NCBI RefSeq assembly: GCF_000498395.2
Contig: NZ_CP010979.1
Location: 434,001 to 498,000, forward strand
DNA: 64,000 bases
From: Pseudomonas putida S13.1.2
GTDB taxonomy: Bacteria; Pseudomonadota; Gammaproteobacteria; Pseudomonadales; Pseudomonadaceae
Reading direction: 5' to 3'
Shown: in pieces, positions 9,502-19,391 of the stretch
Numbering within the stretch: position 1 is the first letter of the stretch
Layout of the letters: each line of letters starts with the position of its first letter
Translations under genes and position numbers: made by a program
Notes under the pieces: generated by a model
The model's input: the letters and a program-made list of their open reading frames with translations, nothing else
What the model was told of the DNA's origin: nothing
Database searches by the model: none

Positions 9502-11574
9502 CTAGCGGAAGCTGTAGGAAACGCCGGCGTAAACGCCAAACCCTTCGCCCGGCGTCGAACGTGCGTTGTCCTGGCCGGCATCGTTGTAGGTTGGCGTCAC
9601 CGTGGCCGCATACCGCTTGTTGGTCAGGTTGCGCAGGTCCAGCCATGTCTGCCAGTCCTGTTTGGGTGAGTTCCAGCCCAGGCGCGCACCGAGCAAGGCA
9701 TATTCATCGGCGTGGTAGGTGTTGGCATAGTCCACCTGCACCTTCGACGCCATCTGCGTGTTGACCCCGGCGTAGAAGCCGCTCGGCCAGTCATAGCGCA
9801 GTTCGGCCTGGTAGTAGTGCATGGGGATGCCGGGCAGGCGGTTGTCGCCAAACGTGTCGTCATCACGGTAGTGGAAGTCGCTGAAGGTGTAGGCCTGGCG
9901 CAAGCTCAGCTTGCCGGTACCGGCGCGTTCCCACAGCGTGCTGTCGAGGCCGGCCTCCACGCCCTGGTGCACGGTAGCGCTGGCGTTGAACTCCGAGGTG
10001 AAGTTAGGCACCACTTCCACGGCCAGCAGTTCGTGGCGCACTTGCGAGTAGTACCAGGCAAGGTCCCAGCGGCCAAACGCCGAGTCCCCACGCGCGCCCA
10101 GCTCCAGGGTAGTGGCGGTCTGGTTCTGCATCTCGATCGGCTGGATCTGCTTGCCGCCCGTGCTGGGTGCGCTCCAGATCAGCGACCACGGGTGTGGCGG
10201 CTCTACCGAGCGGCTGAGGTTGCCGTACACCTGCAGGTCCGGGCGGATGTCGTAGCGCAGCCCCAGGCGTGGTGCATAGTCCCAGTCATGCATGCTCACC
10301 TTGCCGCCCTCGGCCGGGTAGGTCACGTCACTTTCGCGGCGGGTGTAGATCATTGCCAGGCCGGTGGTCAGCCACAGGTTGGGGGCCAGCTCCAGGTCGT
10401 TGCCGGCATGCAGCACGGTGTCCGAGCCCTGGTAGGTGAAGTCACGGGTGCGCGCGCCGAATACATCGCCATTGCGGGTAAATTGTGAAGCGCCACTGTT
10501 GGGCAGGTGCTTGGTGGTGCGCCAGCCGATGGTGGTCTTGCTTTCGTGACCAAGCAGCGTGTCGCGGCGCAAATAGTTCAGCGTGCCGCTGACATCGGTA
10601 TAGGCCACCTTCAGGCGCATGGGGCCTTCGCGCAGGTCCATCGGGTAGTCGTGGTAGACCAGGCCGGCTTCCAGGCGCGCATCGTCGTCGAGGTAGAAGG
10701 TGGTCTTGTTGCCCACCCAGGTGCTGCCTGGCTGGGGGCGGCTGTCGTCGCGGGCCAGGTAGGCCGGGTTGGCCGCGCGAGGGTGGTGCTTGATCTGGTC
10801 TTTGGTCAGGCGCCCGGCCAGTTCGTTTTCGGTCTCCCGGTAGCGCAGGTAGAAGCGGGTTTCCAGGTTCAGGTTGAAGCGGTAGCCGACATTGGCAGCA
10901 ATGCCTTTGGCACTGCCGCTGCTGTGCGCCTGGTAGCCGTCATATTCCGAGTCGGTCAGGGCCACGTAGTAGTCGAGATTGCCCAGCACCTGACCGGAGC
11001 TGATATGCCGGTGCTGGTAACCGCGGCTGCCGACCTCGTAGCGCACCTGCAGCGGCGCGGCGTCGTAGCCGGTGTGGGTGACGTAGTTGATCGCGCCGCC
11101 CAGCGCCAGGGCACCCTGGTCGAAACCATTGGCACCGCGCAGCACTTCGGCGCGGCTCAACCACAGCGGCTCGAACAGCTCGTAGGGCGTACCGCCCGGG
11201 CCCGTCAGTGGCAGGCCGTCGAACATCGTGTAAACCCCGGAGCCGTGGGCACCCGGCGCGCGGTTGATGCCCGAGCCGCGGATCGACAGTTTGATGCCAT
11301 CGTTGCCCGCCGATTGGGCGAATACGCCGGGCTGGTAGGCCAGCACGTCCTGGTTGCTGGCCACCCGGCCTTGCCCCACGCGTTGCATGTCCACCAGGTT
11401 GCTGGCACCAGGTATCTCGCGTAGGCGCTCGCTGGCGGCTGTCAGGTCGTTCTGCTCCTCATCGGTGATCAGCACCTGGCCCAATTCGACCGGGGATGCC
11501 GCCAGGGCGGGCTGGGTGGCAGCAAAGGCAGCCAGCAGGCCAAGGCACGACGATGGGGGAAAAACCGAACGCAT
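9502..11574 (-). CDS. TonB-dependent outer-membrane receptor (FecA/PiuA-type)
   Basis: This outer-membrane beta-barrel receptor imports ligand, usually a ferric chelate, with energy from TonB-ExbBD. The 690-residue precursor has a signal peptide ending near ALAAS and a probable TonB box near LGQVLITDE. Its plug domain includes QDVLAYQPGVF and LSIRGSGINR, followed by GALALGGAINYVTH and a long barrel ending YAGVSYSFR. The ending in Arg rather than the usual aromatic residue is slightly unusual. No FecI/FecR pair is adjacent and no clear Fur box is seen upstream, so ligand and regulation are unknown. Confidence 0.88.
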   Translation of the reverse strand: MRSVFPPSSCLGLLAAFAATQPALAASPVELGQVLITDEEQNDLTAASERLREIPGASNLVDMQRVGQGRVASNQDVLAYQPGVFAQSAGNDGIKLSIRGSGINRAPGAHGSGVYTMFDGLPLTGPGGTPYELFEPLWLSRAEVLRGANGFDQGALALGGAINYVTHTGYDAAPLQVRYEVGSRGYQHRHISSGQVLGNLDYYVALTDSEYDGYQAHSSGSAKGIAANVGYRFNLNLETRFYLRYRETENELAGRLTKDQIKHHPRAANPAYLARDDSRPQPGSTWVGNKTTFYLDDDARLEAGLVYHDYPMDLREGPMRLKVAYTDVSGTLNYLRRDTLLGHESKTTIGWRTTKHLPNSGASQFTRNGDVFGARTRDFTYQGSDTVLHAGNDLELAPNLWLTTGLAMIYTRRESDVTYPAEGGKVSMHDWDYAPRLGLRYDIRPDLQVYGNLSRSVEPPHPWSLIWSAPSTGGKQIQPIEMQNQTATTLELGARGDSAFGRWDLAWYYSQVRHELLAVEVVPNFTSEFNASATVHQGVEAGLDSTLWERAGTGKLSLRQAYTFSDFHYRDDDTFGDNRLPGIPMHYYQAELRYDWPSGFYAGVNTQMASKVQVDYANTYHADEYALLGARLGWNSPKQDWQTWLDLRNLTNKRYAATVTPTYNDAGQDNARSTPGEGFGVYAGVSYSFR

Positions 11575-11794
11575 TGTACGACTCCAGGCGAAAGACGAAT
11601 GGACAACGGCGTTGAGACGAGCGAAATGCCGCTTGGAGCACGAAGAAAGTCAGCAAATCTTGCATGGCTTTCGTCAGACGGTTTTGTACGAAAGTTCTTT
11701 ACAAGCCGCACCGGTGGAGCGAGGCGGCATGCGCTTCGTAAGGTGGCTGCAGACCGGCAGAGATGCCTCGCTCAATCACCCGTGGAGTACAAGC

Positions 11795-12043
11795 ATGACT
11801 GACAACGCACGACACCCGCAGCAACCCCCGGCGGACGCCCCGGTTCGCCTGACGCCCCGTGAACGGCAAGTGCTGTTGTGGTGTGCCTACGGCAAGAGCT
11901 CGTGGGAGATCGGCCGGATCCTTGAATGCAAGGAGTCGACGGTGAACTTCCACGTGTCCAACATTCTGCGCAAGTTCGATGTGCCTACCCGGGTGGCGGC
12001 GGTAATCAAGGCCATTCGCTACGGCATGCTGGCCGAGCAGTGA
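11795..12043 (+). CDS. Minimal LuxR/GerE-type DNA-binding protein (82 aa)
   Basis: The protein is little more than a LuxR-type helix-turn-helix: LTPRERQVLLWCAYGKSSWE and STVNFHVSNILRKFDV match the GerE domain. There is no room for an acyl-homoserine-lactone or receiver domain. The ATG at 11795 has GGAG 7 bases upstream. The frame is open further upstream without a ribosome-binding site, so a longer product is less likely. It is divergent from the TonB-dependent receptor and is followed 9 bp later by a phage-like gene. It may act as a constitutive or competitively binding regulator; that is inference. Confidence 0.8.
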   Translation: MTDNARHPQQPPADAPVRLTPRERQVLLWCAYGKSSWEIGRILECKESTVNFHVSNILRKFDVPTRVAAVIKAIRYGMLAEQ

Positions 12044-12052
12044 GGGGGCGGC

Positions 12053-12400
12053 ATGATCAACAATCCACTGTTACCGCGTTATGCCGATAGCCATGACCCG
12101 TTCTGGCCACGGGTGGACCTTGGCAGGCTGCGCGAGCGCCTGAACCTGCCGTGGCCGGTCAGTGAGGCCGCCCTGGAAGTAGCCGCACGCTGTGCCGCCA
12201 TTGATGCAGCACGTGAATTCGCGTGCTGGCGCGCGGCGCTGCGAGAGCGTGGCTACAAGCGCCTGGAGGATGTGGCCGGGCATGATCAAGGGCGCGCTTT
12301 GCGGGTGTGCTACATCCGCTTTGTCGAAGCCGCAGTCATGTACAGCCTTGGTGCAAGCTCATATCTGCGCACTGGGCGTCGGGGGGCGGCTCATGCATGA
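12053..12400 (+). CDS. P2 gpL-like head completion/stabilisation protein (phage relict)
   Basis: This 115-residue protein resembles the phage P2 gpL head-completion family. The pattern AIDAAREFACWRAALRERGY then RLEDVAG and a late YIRFVEAAVMYSL matches the family's WR...GY..L.DV and C-terminal helix. In P2 it closes the packaged head, but here no other head gene is present, so it is probably a leftover. Its last 8 bases overlap the start of the next gene (ATGCATGA arrangement), implying translational coupling. The assignment rests on motif memory and should be treated as probable. Confidence 0.6.
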   Translation: MINNPLLPRYADSHDPFWPRVDLGRLRERLNLPWPVSEAALEVAARCAAIDAAREFACWRAALRERGYKRLEDVAGHDQGRALRVCYIRFVEAAVMYSLGASSYLRTGRRGAAHA

Positions 12401-12755
12401 GGAATTTGTTGTCGACCGCTGGGCCCCGGGGCTGATTGAGCTGCTGAGCGTGGATGGCAGTGTGTTGTTTGCCGCGCTGTTGGGGGCTTTGCTGGTGGGC
12501 GCGGCGCGCGACCGCTTGATCACCAGTGCGACCAGGCGCCTGACGCTGGGCAAGAAGCTGTTGCTGGTGTTCGTGACCGTGGGTGTGGGGCACCTGTTCG
12601 AGCCGCTGGTTTCGTCATTGGCGCCCTTGTTGACCCGTGGCATGGCGGCATTCGTCGCAGCCGTGGTGGTGATCCCCATCAGCCTCAAGGTCATGGTCTG
12701 GCTGGATACGCTCGACCCGCGTGAACTCATCCAGCGCTGGCGCCGCAGAGGTTAG
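12393..12755 (+). CDS. Putative phage holin-like membrane protein (120 aa)
   Basis: The product has three hydrophobic segments: around residues 18-35 (VLFAALLGALLVGAA), 50-72 (LLLVFVTVGVGHLFEP) and 85-105 (GMAAFVAAVVVIPISLKVMV). It has a short charged C-terminus (ELIQRWRRRG). Size, topology and phage neighbours suggest a holin, which would permeabilise the inner membrane for an endolysin; no endolysin gene lies nearby. The ATG at 12393 overlaps the gpL-like gene. Its 3' end overlaps the convergent CI-like gene by 4 bp. Confidence 0.6.
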   Translation: MHEEFVVDRWAPGLIELLSVDGSVLFAALLGALLVGAARDRLITSATRRLTLGKKLLLVFVTVGVGHLFEPLVSSLAPLLTRGMAAFVAAVVVIPISLKVMVWLDTLDPRELIQRWRRRG

Positions 12756-13144
12756 CCGCTGGCGGCTTTGGGCAGCCGGCTGGTCAGCTCGCTCAGTTGC
12801 TGTTCCAGCTGCTGGATGCGTTGCTTGTCCTGGATGAGCAGCAGGATGGCCTGGCGATCAGCTGGCGACAACGTGCGCAGCCTTTCAAGCATGTCGCACT
12901 CCCAGCCTGCTTCACCTTTGGCGGCGGCGGTGTGCCCGGTCTGGCCCAGCAATAGCCAGTCCAGTGAGCATGCATGCTGCCTGGCGATATCTATGCAAAG
13001 TGAGTATGGAACGCTGTCGCGAACCTTCCAGCTGCTCAGCGTCTGCGGGCTGACCGACAACGCACGAGACAGCTCGGCATCAGTCTGGGCACCAGTGAGA
13101 AGCTTAAGGCGCGTGAGCACCGCAGCAAGTACGTGAGTACTCAT
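12752..13144 (-). CDS. Phage CI-like repressor lacking a peptidase domain (130 aa)
   Basis: The N-terminal ~65 residues form a CI-repressor helix-turn-helix: AVLTRLKLLTGAQTDAELSR followed by SVSPQTLSSWKVRDSVPYS and CIDIARQHACSLDWLLLG. The C-terminus (LSPADRQAILLLIQDKQRIQ) looks like a coiled coil. There is no LexA/S24 self-cleavage domain, so it should not respond to RecA by autoproteolysis. It is divergent from the Ogr-like gene, with a 90-bp AT-rich spacer that should hold its operators, and convergent with the holin-like gene. Confidence 0.75.
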   Translation of the reverse strand: MSTHVLAAVLTRLKLLTGAQTDAELSRALSVSPQTLSSWKVRDSVPYSLCIDIARQHACSLDWLLLGQTGHTAAAKGEAGWECDMLERLRTLSPADRQAILLLIQDKQRIQQLEQQLSELTSRLPKAASG

Positions 13145-13201
13145 AACAAATATCCATGACTGGTTTAATGATATTCCATGGGCTTAAACTACTCGTTATG
13201 A
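13141..13201. promoter_or_regulatory. Divergent promoter region of the CI-like and Ogr-like genes
   Basis: TCATAAC (13141-13147, overlapping the repressor start codon) and its inverse GTTATGA (13195-13201) bracket an AT-rich 47-bp stretch. The spacing and position would suit a pair of repressor half-operators, but 7-bp arms alone are weak evidence. Confidence 0.3.
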
Positions 13202-13234
13202 ATACAGCCCTGCGTTTTAAGGAGCACTTCTGCA

Positions 13235-13327
13235 ATGAGAACCATCAAATTGAAGAATACACCCACAGTTGCAGCCAATACTGACACACAGGCTGGCCTG
13301 GGCAATGCTAGCAGGTACTTGCCGTGA
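13235..13327 (+). CDS. Small leader ORF (30 aa) overlapping the Ogr-like gene
   Basis: An ATG at 13235 with GGAG 10 bases upstream opens a 30-codon frame, MRTIKLKNTPTVAANTDTQA and ten further residues. Its TGA (13325-13327) overlaps the GTG start of the following Ogr-like gene in a GTGA junction. This geometry suggests translational coupling: the Ogr-like gene has no clear ribosome-binding site of its own. I do not recognise the peptide; it may be a leader whose translation matters more than its product. Confidence 0.55.
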   Translation: MRTIKLKNTPTVAANTDTQAGLGNASRYLP

Positions 13328-13587
13328 GTACTTACAAGCTGGTTTGCCCGCATTGCCACAGCCGGATGCGCATACGCACGAGCGAAGGGCGCCATATTTT
13401 CCTGCGTATCGCTTATTTGCAATGCACCACTGAGGCGTGCGGTTGGTCAGTACGCGCCGAATTCGAAATGACCCACGAGCTGTCCCCCAGCGGGATGCCC
13501 AATCCGGAAGTGTACCTGCCTTCGGCCAATGGCGATTTGCGCAAGGCCGCCTTGCCTGGGGCAGGCCAGGCCAGCCCGGTTGAGTGA
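13324..13587 (+). CDS. Ogr/Delta-type zinc-finger transcription activator (phage late-gene activator)
   Basis: The 87-residue protein has the Ogr/Delta signature: VCPHCHSRMRIRTS near the N-terminus, then YLQCTTEACGWSV, giving a Cys2-Cys2 zinc site (CxxC...CxxxxC). In P2-like phages this protein activates late promoters by contacting RNA polymerase. It starts at GTG 13324, overlapping the stop of a 30-codon ORF. No P2-like late operon other than the gpL and holin-like genes is visible here, so its targets may be gone or lie elsewhere. Confidence 0.8.
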   Translation: MSTYKLVCPHCHSRMRIRTSEGRHIFLRIAYLQCTTEACGWSVRAEFEMTHELSPSGMPNPEVYLPSANGDLRKAALPGAGQASPVE

Positions 13588-13622
13588 GGCTTCATAGGGG
13601 GCAGGCAAATAAATGTGCAGAT

Positions 13623-13654
13623 AAAAAAACACCCCGCATAAGCGGGGTGTTTTG
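13623..13654. terminator. Bidirectional intrinsic terminator (end of nuo operon)
   Basis: The hairpin ACACCCCGC / GCGGGGTGT with a 4-base loop is flanked by a run of A on the left and TTTTGTG on the right. On the minus strand it gives a strong U-tract 15 bp after nuoN. It also serves the Ogr-like gene on the plus strand. Confidence 0.92.
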
Positions 13655-13668
13655 TGTTGCCGAGGCGA

Positions 13669-15138
13669 TCAGCCGATCAGTTGCAGGCCGGCTTGCTGAA
13701 CCAGTTCCAGCAGCGGCTGCGGGTAGACGCCGAGCACGAAGGCAAGAATGGCGATGGCCAGCAGCATGACGCCACCGGTGCGCTGTTCCCACTTCAGCGG
13801 GGCGTCGTGGCGACGCAGGTTCGGCTCGACCAGGTACAGGGTGACCATGACGCGCAGGTAGTAGTAAACGCCGATGGCGCTACCGATCACCAGCGCACCG
13901 ACCAGCCACCACAGGTGCGACTCGACGCCAGTGGCGATGATGTAGAACTTGCCGATGAAGCCAGCGGTCAGCGGGATACCCGCCAGCGACAGCATCATCA
14001 CGGTCAGTACCGCGGTCAGGTACGGGCGGCGCCAGAACAGGCCGCGGTACTCGTACAGCGCATCGGCGTCACGGCCGCCGTAAGGCGAGGACATCAGGGT
14101 GATGACACCGAAGGCGCCCAGGCTGGTGATCACATAGGTGACCAGGTACACGCCCATGGCTTCCAGGGCCAGGCCTTTGCTGGCAACCAGGGCAATGACC
14201 AGGTAGCCGAAGTGGGCGATGGACGAGTAACCCAGCAGGCGCTTGAGGTTGCTCTGGGTCAGCGCCAGCAGGTTGCCAATCAGGATCGAGGCCACGGCAA
14301 TCACCGCCAGCACGGTGCTCAGCGCGCCGCTGCTGGCAGCAGGGGAGAGCATGAACAGGCGCACGACCACGGCGAATACTGCCACTTTGCTGGCGGTGGC
14401 GAGGAACGCGGCCACCGGCGCCGGGGCGCCTTCGTACACGTCCGGGGTCCACAGGTGGAACGGTACCAGCGACAGCTTGAAGGCCAGGCCGACCAGCATC
14501 ATGCCCAGGCCCAGCTGGGCCACCAGGCTTGGCATGCTGGTGGTTGCCAGGGCTTTGCCGATCTGGTCGAAGCTCAGGCTACCGGCATCTGCGTACAGCA
14601 GGGCCATGCCGAACAGCAGGAAGGCCGAGCCTGCGGCCGACAGCACCATGTACTTGATGCCGGCTTCCAGTGATCGCTTGTTGAAGAAGGCGTAAGCCAC
14701 CAGGCCGTAGACCGGTACCGACAGCAGCTCCAGGCCGATGAACAGGCCGGCCAGGTGGTTGGCGCTGACCAGCACCAGGCCACCGAGGGCCGACATCAGC
14801 AGCAGCAGGTACAGTTCTTCACGGTTGCCCGGGAAGCCCTTGGAGCCCTCGCCGAGGTAGGCGTGGGCCAATGTGACGCACGCCAGCGTCGCCACCAGGA
14901 TGATCGCCATGTACAGGCAGGCGAACTTGTCGATGGTGATCAGCGGGGTCACCGCCAGCGGCGCTACCTTCAGCGCCGGCAGGATCGACAGCAGGGCCAG
15001 GTTCAGGCCCACGGTGGACAGCAGGAAGGTCTGCGAGTGGTTGCGCTTCCAGGCGATCGCCAGCATCACCACCACCGTGGTGATGGTGGTGATCAGCATC
15101 GGCGCCAATGCGATGAAGTGTTGAGTGGTGAATTCCAT
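13669..15138 (-). CDS. nuoN: NADH-quinone oxidoreductase subunit N
   Basis: This is an antiporter-like membrane subunit of respiratory complex I, one of the three presumed proton-pumping channels (L, M, N). The 489-residue protein begins [13 protein letters not shown] and has about 14 predicted transmembrane helices. It includes the lysine-bearing antiporter motif region [20 protein letters not shown] and [12 protein letters not shown]. An upstream in-frame extension lacks a ribosome-binding site and overlaps nuoM, so the ATG at 15138 was chosen. It is the last gene of the nuo operon, followed by a strong terminator. Confidence 0.97.
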   Translation of the reverse strand: MEFTTQHFIALAPMLITTITTVVVMLAIAWKRNHSQTFLLSTVGLNLALLSILPALKVAPLAVTPLITIDKFACLYMAIILVATLACVTLAHAYLGEGSKGFPGNREELYLLLLMSALGGLVLVSANHLAGLFIGLELLSVPVYGLVAYAFFNKRSLEAGIKYMVLSAAGSAFLLFGMALLYADAGSLSFDQIGKALATTSMPSLVAQLGLGMMLVGLAFKLSLVPFHLWTPDVYEGAPAPVAAFLATASKVAVFAVVVRLFMLSPAASSGALSTVLAVIAVASILIGNLLALTQSNLKRLLGYSSIAHFGYLVIALVASKGLALEAMGVYLVTYVITSLGAFGVITLMSSPYGGRDADALYEYRGLFWRRPYLTAVLTVMMLSLAGIPLTAGFIGKFYIIATGVESHLWWLVGALVIGSAIGVYYYLRVMVTLYLVEPNLRRHDAPLKWEQRTGGVMLLAIAILAFVLGVYPQPLLELVQQAGLQLIG

Positions 15139-15145
15139 AGCGCTC

Positions 15146-16678
15146 TTACCGGGCCGAAGCGAGTTGAGTGAAAGCGGAACCGAGCCACTGCTGCACACCA
15201 CTCATGGTGGCGGCAGAGGTGTCGAGGAACGGCTGCGGATACACGCCCAGCAGGATCAGCAGTACCGCCAGGCCCAGCACCATGATCAGTTCGCGACCGT
15301 CCATGCCGGCCAGTACGGTGTCGGCCTTGGCCGGGCCGAAGTAGGCGCGGTGGATCATGATCAGCGAGTAGACCGAACCGAATACCAGGCCGGTGGTGGC
15401 GATCACGGTGATCCATGGTACGTGCGCGAAGCTGCCGATCAGGATCAGGAACTCGCCGACGAAGTTACCGGTACCCGGCAGGCCCAGCGATGCTGCGGCG
15501 AAGAACAGGCTGATCGCCGGGAGGTAGGCGATGCGGTGCCACAGGCCGCCCATCTGACGCATATCACGGGTGTGCAGGCGCTCGTACAGCTGGCCGGACA
15601 GGATGAACAGCGCCGCAGCCGACAGGCCGTGGGCCAGCATCTGGATCACCGCGCCTTGCAGGGCTTGCTGGCTGCCGGAGTAGATACCGATCAGCACGAA
15701 GCCCATGTGCGAGACGCTGGAGAAGGCGATCAGGCGTTTGATGTCGGTTTGCGCAAAGGCCAGGAAGGCACCGTAGAAGATACCGATCAGGCCCAGGGTC
15801 ATGGCGATGGGCGCGAACTCGGCCGAGGCGTTCGGGAACAGCGGCAGGGCGAAGCGCAGCAGGCCGTAGGCCGCGGTCTTCAGCAAGATACCCGCCAGGT
15901 CCACGGAGCCTGCAGTCGGTGCCTGGGCGTGAGCATCAGGCAGCCAGGAGTGGAACGGCACTACCGGCAGCTTCACCGCGAAGGCGATGAAGAAGCCCAG
16001 CATCAGCACGTACTCGACACCGGCTGGCAGTTCGGCCTTGAGCAGGTCGCTGTAGTTGAAGGTGAGCACGCCGGTGGTGTTGTAGTTGACCAGCACCAGG
16101 CCCAGGATCGCCACCAGCATGATCAGGCCGCTGGCCTGGGTGAAGATGAAGAACTTGGTCGCCGCGTAGATCCGGGTCTTCTTGCCGTCTGCCGAGCTGT
16201 GACCCCAGAGCGCGATGAGGAAGTACATCGGCACCAGCATCATTTCCCAGAAGAAGAAGAACAGGAACAGGTCCAGGGCCAGGAACACACCGACCACGCC
16301 GCCCAGGATCCACATCAGGTTGAGGTGGAAGAAGCCGACGTGGCGCTGGATCTCTTTCCAGGAGCACAGTACCGACAGCACACCGAGCAGGCCGGTGAGC
16401 AGGATCATCAGCAGCGACAGGCCGTCGAGGGCCAGGTGGATGCTGATGCCGAAGCGCTGGATCCACTGGAGTTTGTATTCCAGGGCCCAGGCCGGCTCGG
16501 CGCCTGGAGCGGGGGCGAGGGTGTAGTCGCCGGTAGCCCACAGCCACAGGCCGATGCCGAGCAGCAGGGACATGGTCAGCAGCGCGATCCAGCGCGGCAA
16601 GGTGGCGCCGAAGCGCTCACCCAGCCAGCACAGGAAGCCGCCGATGAAGGGGATCAGGATCAGCCAAGGCAAAATCAT
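15146..16678 (-). CDS. nuoM: NADH-quinone oxidoreductase subunit M
   Basis: This 510-residue complex I membrane subunit is antiporter-like and contributes a proton channel. Recognisable segments include [37 protein letters not shown] (with the key Glu), [20 protein letters not shown] and [12 protein letters not shown]. Seven bp separate it from nuoN. Length and helices are normal. Confidence 0.97.
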   Translation of the reverse strand: MILPWLILIPFIGGFLCWLGERFGATLPRWIALLTMSLLLGIGLWLWATGDYTLAPAPGAEPAWALEYKLQWIQRFGISIHLALDGLSLLMILLTGLLGVLSVLCSWKEIQRHVGFFHLNLMWILGGVVGVFLALDLFLFFFFWEMMLVPMYFLIALWGHSSADGKKTRIYAATKFFIFTQASGLIMLVAILGLVLVNYNTTGVLTFNYSDLLKAELPAGVEYVLMLGFFIAFAVKLPVVPFHSWLPDAHAQAPTAGSVDLAGILLKTAAYGLLRFALPLFPNASAEFAPIAMTLGLIGIFYGAFLAFAQTDIKRLIAFSSVSHMGFVLIGIYSGSQQALQGAVIQMLAHGLSAAALFILSGQLYERLHTRDMRQMGGLWHRIAYLPAISLFFAAASLGLPGTGNFVGEFLILIGSFAHVPWITVIATTGLVFGSVYSLIMIHRAYFGPAKADTVLAGMDGRELIMVLGLAVLLILLGVYPQPFLDTSAATMSGVQQWLGSAFTQLASAR

Positions 16679-16718
16679 GACGGGTTGGTTTCCTTTGGCA
16701 AAGTCGCAAGATTCATTG

Positions 16719-18572
16719 TCATACCGCAGCCACTAACACGGCACCGAGCACCAGCACGGCACCGACGGCGATAGAGGCGGTGTACCAGCGCAGTTGGCCA
16801 GTCTCGGTTTTGCTCATGGCGACATGGCCGCCACGCGCCATCCGAGGAATCAGGCCGATGCTGCGGTCTACCGGGTCCTTGCGCAGGATGTGGCAGATCA
16901 GCAGGTACGGTTTGACGAAAAGCTTGTCGTAGATCCAGTCGAAGCCCCAGGCGGCAAACCACCAGGCCGACAGGACGCGGCCGATGCCGCTGTTGGCGAC
17001 TGCGCTGACGAAGCTGCGCTTGCCCAGGAACAGCAGGGCCGACAGCAGGATACCGGCGATGGCGATGGCACCCGAGGTGATCTCCAGCGCATGCTTGGCT
17101 TCGCCACCGGCATGGCCGGCGCTTTCAGGCAGCACGCCTGCCAGCGGTGGGGTGATCCAGGCACCGACGAAGGTCGACAGCACGATCAGCACGCCCAGCG
17201 GCAGCCAGTGGCTGATGCCGTGGCCCGCGTGAGCTTCGGTCTTGGCTTCGCCGTGGAAGGCGATGAAGATCAGGCGGAAGGTGTACAGCGAGGTCATGAA
17301 CGCACCGACCAGGCCGGCGTACAGCAGGCCGGTGTTGCCGCTGGCGAAGGCTTCCCAGAGGATCTCGTCCTTGGAGTAGAAGCCCACGGTCACGATCGGC
17401 AGGGCGGCCAGGGCAGCACCACCGACCACGAAGCTGGCGTAGGCCAGTGGCAGTTTCTTCCACAGGCCGCCCATCTTGAAGATGTTCTGCTCGTGGTGGC
17501 AGGCAACGATCACCGCACCGGAGGCAAGGAACAGCAGGGCCTTGAAGAAGGCGTGGGTCATCAGGTGGAAGATCGCCGCATCCCAGGCGCCAACGCCCAG
17601 GGCCAGGAACATGTAGCCGATCTGGCTCATGGTCGAGTAGGCGAGGATACGCTTGATGTCGGTCTGTACCAGCGCGGCGAAGCCGGCCAGTACCAAGGTC
17701 ACGCCACCGACAACACCTACAAGGTGCAGGATGTCCGGCGCCAGCAGGAACAGGCCATTGGTACGGGCGATCAGGTACACGCCCGCGGTTACCATGGTTG
17801 CAGCGTGGATCAGTGCCGAAACCGGGGTTGGGCCTGCCATTGCGTCGGCCAGCCAGGTCTGCAGTGGCAGCTGGGCCGATTTACCGACCGCACCGCCCAG
17901 CAGCATCAGCGTTGCCAGCACCATCCAGGTATCGCCAGCCTGGAACTTCTGCGGTGCCAGCACCAGCAGTTCCTGCACGTTCAGGGTACCCAGCTGGGCG
18001 AACAGGATGAACAGGCCGATGGCCAGGAACACGTCGCCGATGCGGGTGACGATGAACGCCTTGAGTGCCGCGTTACCGTTGTTGCGGTTGCTGTAGTAGA
18101 AACCGATCAGCAGGTACGAGCACAGGCCTACGCCTTCCCAGCCGAAGTAGATGAACAGCAGGTTATCGCCGAGGATCAGGAACAGCATGCTGGCGATGAA
18201 CAGGTTGGTGTACGAGAAGAAGCGCGAGTAGCCGGCTTCGCCACGCATGTACCAGGACGCAAACAGGTGGATCAGGAAGCCGACACCGGTAACCACGCCG
18301 AGCATGGTGACCGACAGGCCGTCCAGGTACAGGGTGAAGTTCGGCGCAAAGCCGTCCACCGACATCCACTGCCACAGCAGTTGGCTGTACGCGCCGCCTT
18401 CAGGTGGCGCGACATTGAACTGCCAGATGACGTAGGCGGCGGTAGCCGCCGACAGGCCCACCGAGCCGACGCCGATCAGGGCGGACAGGTTCTCCGAGAA
18501 CCGCCCGCGCGAGAACGACAGCAGCAGGAAGCCGACGAGGGGGAAGACGAAAGTCAGGAAGAGAAGGTTCAT
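16719..18572 (-). CDS. nuoL: NADH-quinone oxidoreductase subunit L
   Basis: This 617-residue subunit sits at the distal end of the complex I membrane arm and carries the long lateral helix. Motifs include [20 protein letters not shown] (with the key Glu), [20 protein letters not shown] and [18 protein letters not shown]. The start overlaps the nuoK stop by 4 bp, indicating translational coupling. Forty bp separate it from nuoM. Confidence 0.97.
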   Translation of the reverse strand: MNLLFLTFVFPLVGFLLLSFSRGRFSENLSALIGVGSVGLSAATAAYVIWQFNVAPPEGGAYSQLLWQWMSVDGFAPNFTLYLDGLSVTMLGVVTGVGFLIHLFASWYMRGEAGYSRFFSYTNLFIASMLFLILGDNLLFIYFGWEGVGLCSYLLIGFYYSNRNNGNAALKAFIVTRIGDVFLAIGLFILFAQLGTLNVQELLVLAPQKFQAGDTWMVLATLMLLGGAVGKSAQLPLQTWLADAMAGPTPVSALIHAATMVTAGVYLIARTNGLFLLAPDILHLVGVVGGVTLVLAGFAALVQTDIKRILAYSTMSQIGYMFLALGVGAWDAAIFHLMTHAFFKALLFLASGAVIVACHHEQNIFKMGGLWKKLPLAYASFVVGGAALAALPIVTVGFYSKDEILWEAFASGNTGLLYAGLVGAFMTSLYTFRLIFIAFHGEAKTEAHAGHGISHWLPLGVLIVLSTFVGAWITPPLAGVLPESAGHAGGEAKHALEITSGAIAIAGILLSALLFLGKRSFVSAVANSGIGRVLSAWWFAAWGFDWIYDKLFVKPYLLICHILRKDPVDRSIGLIPRMARGGHVAMSKTETGQLRWYTASIAVGAVLVLGAVLVAAV

Positions 18573-18877
18573 CCGCGCATCTCACTGGCAGCATCGATGT
18601 CGAGAGTGTGGAAGCGGCGATACAGCTGCAGCAGGATGGCCAGGCCAATACTGGCCTCGGCGGCTGCCAGGCTGATCACCAGAATGAACATCACCTGGCC
18701 GTCGGGCTGGACCCAACGGGCCCCGGCGACGACGAACGCCAGGGCAGAGGCGTTCATCATGACTTCCAGGCTCATGAGCACGAAGAGGATGTTGCGGCGG
18801 ACCATCAGGCCAACCAGACCTAAGCAGAACAGGATACCGGCGACCGCCAGGCCATGCTCGAGAGGGATAGCACCCAT
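18569..18877 (-). CDS. nuoK: NADH-quinone oxidoreductase subunit K
   Basis: This small 102-residue complex I membrane subunit has three transmembrane helices. The two conserved membrane glutamates lie in [18 protein letters not shown] and [20 protein letters not shown]. It overlaps nuoL by 4 bp and follows nuoJ by 3 bp. Confidence 0.97.
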   Translation of the reverse strand: MGAIPLEHGLAVAGILFCLGLVGLMVRRNILFVLMSLEVMMNASALAFVVAGARWVQPDGQVMFILVISLAAAEASIGLAILLQLYRRFHTLDIDAASEMRG

Positions 18878-18880
18878 GAT

Positions 18881-19381
18881 TTACTCCTTCGCCTCGTTGC
18901 GGCCCAGGTGGAAGGCGGTGACGGCTGCAGCCAGCAGCAGCATCGAGGCCAGTTCGACCACCAGCAGGTACGGCCCGAACAGGCTGATGCCCACTTCTTT
19001 CGGGCCCACGGTGGTACCGCTGATGCCCGCGCCGCTTGGGGCGACAAACAGCACGTACAGCAGTTCCAGCAGCAGCAGGGTGCCGAGGATTACCGGCCCT
19101 GCCCAGATGCCAGGCTTGAGCCAGCCGCGCTCCTGGGCGACCGAAGCCGGCCCCAGGTTGAGCATCATCACCACGAACACGAACAGCACCATGATGGCGC
19201 CGGCGTAGGCGATCACTTCCAGGGCACCGGCGAACGGCGCACCCAGGGCGAAGAAGATCATGGCCACGGAAATCAGCGAAATGATCAGGTAAAGCAAGGC
19301 GTGCACGGGGTTTGTGCCGGTCACCACCCGAAGGGTGGAGACCACGGCAATCCCGGATGCGAAGTAGAAAGCGAATTCCAT
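18881..19381 (-). CDS. nuoJ: NADH-quinone oxidoreductase subunit J
   Basis: This 166-residue complex I membrane subunit has five predicted helices. The third helix contains the conserved glycine/tyrosine-rich [20 protein letters not shown], which holds the pi-bulge region. It lies between nuoI (10 bp) and nuoK (3 bp) in the operon. Confidence 0.96.
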   Translation of the reverse strand: MEFAFYFASGIAVVSTLRVVTGTNPVHALLYLIISLISVAMIFFALGAPFAGALEVIAYAGAIMVLFVFVVMMLNLGPASVAQERGWLKPGIWAGPVILGTLLLLELLYVLFVAPSGAGISGTTVGPKEVGISLFGPYLLVVELASMLLLAAAVTAFHLGRNEAKE

Positions 19382-19391
19382 CTTTCTGTCC

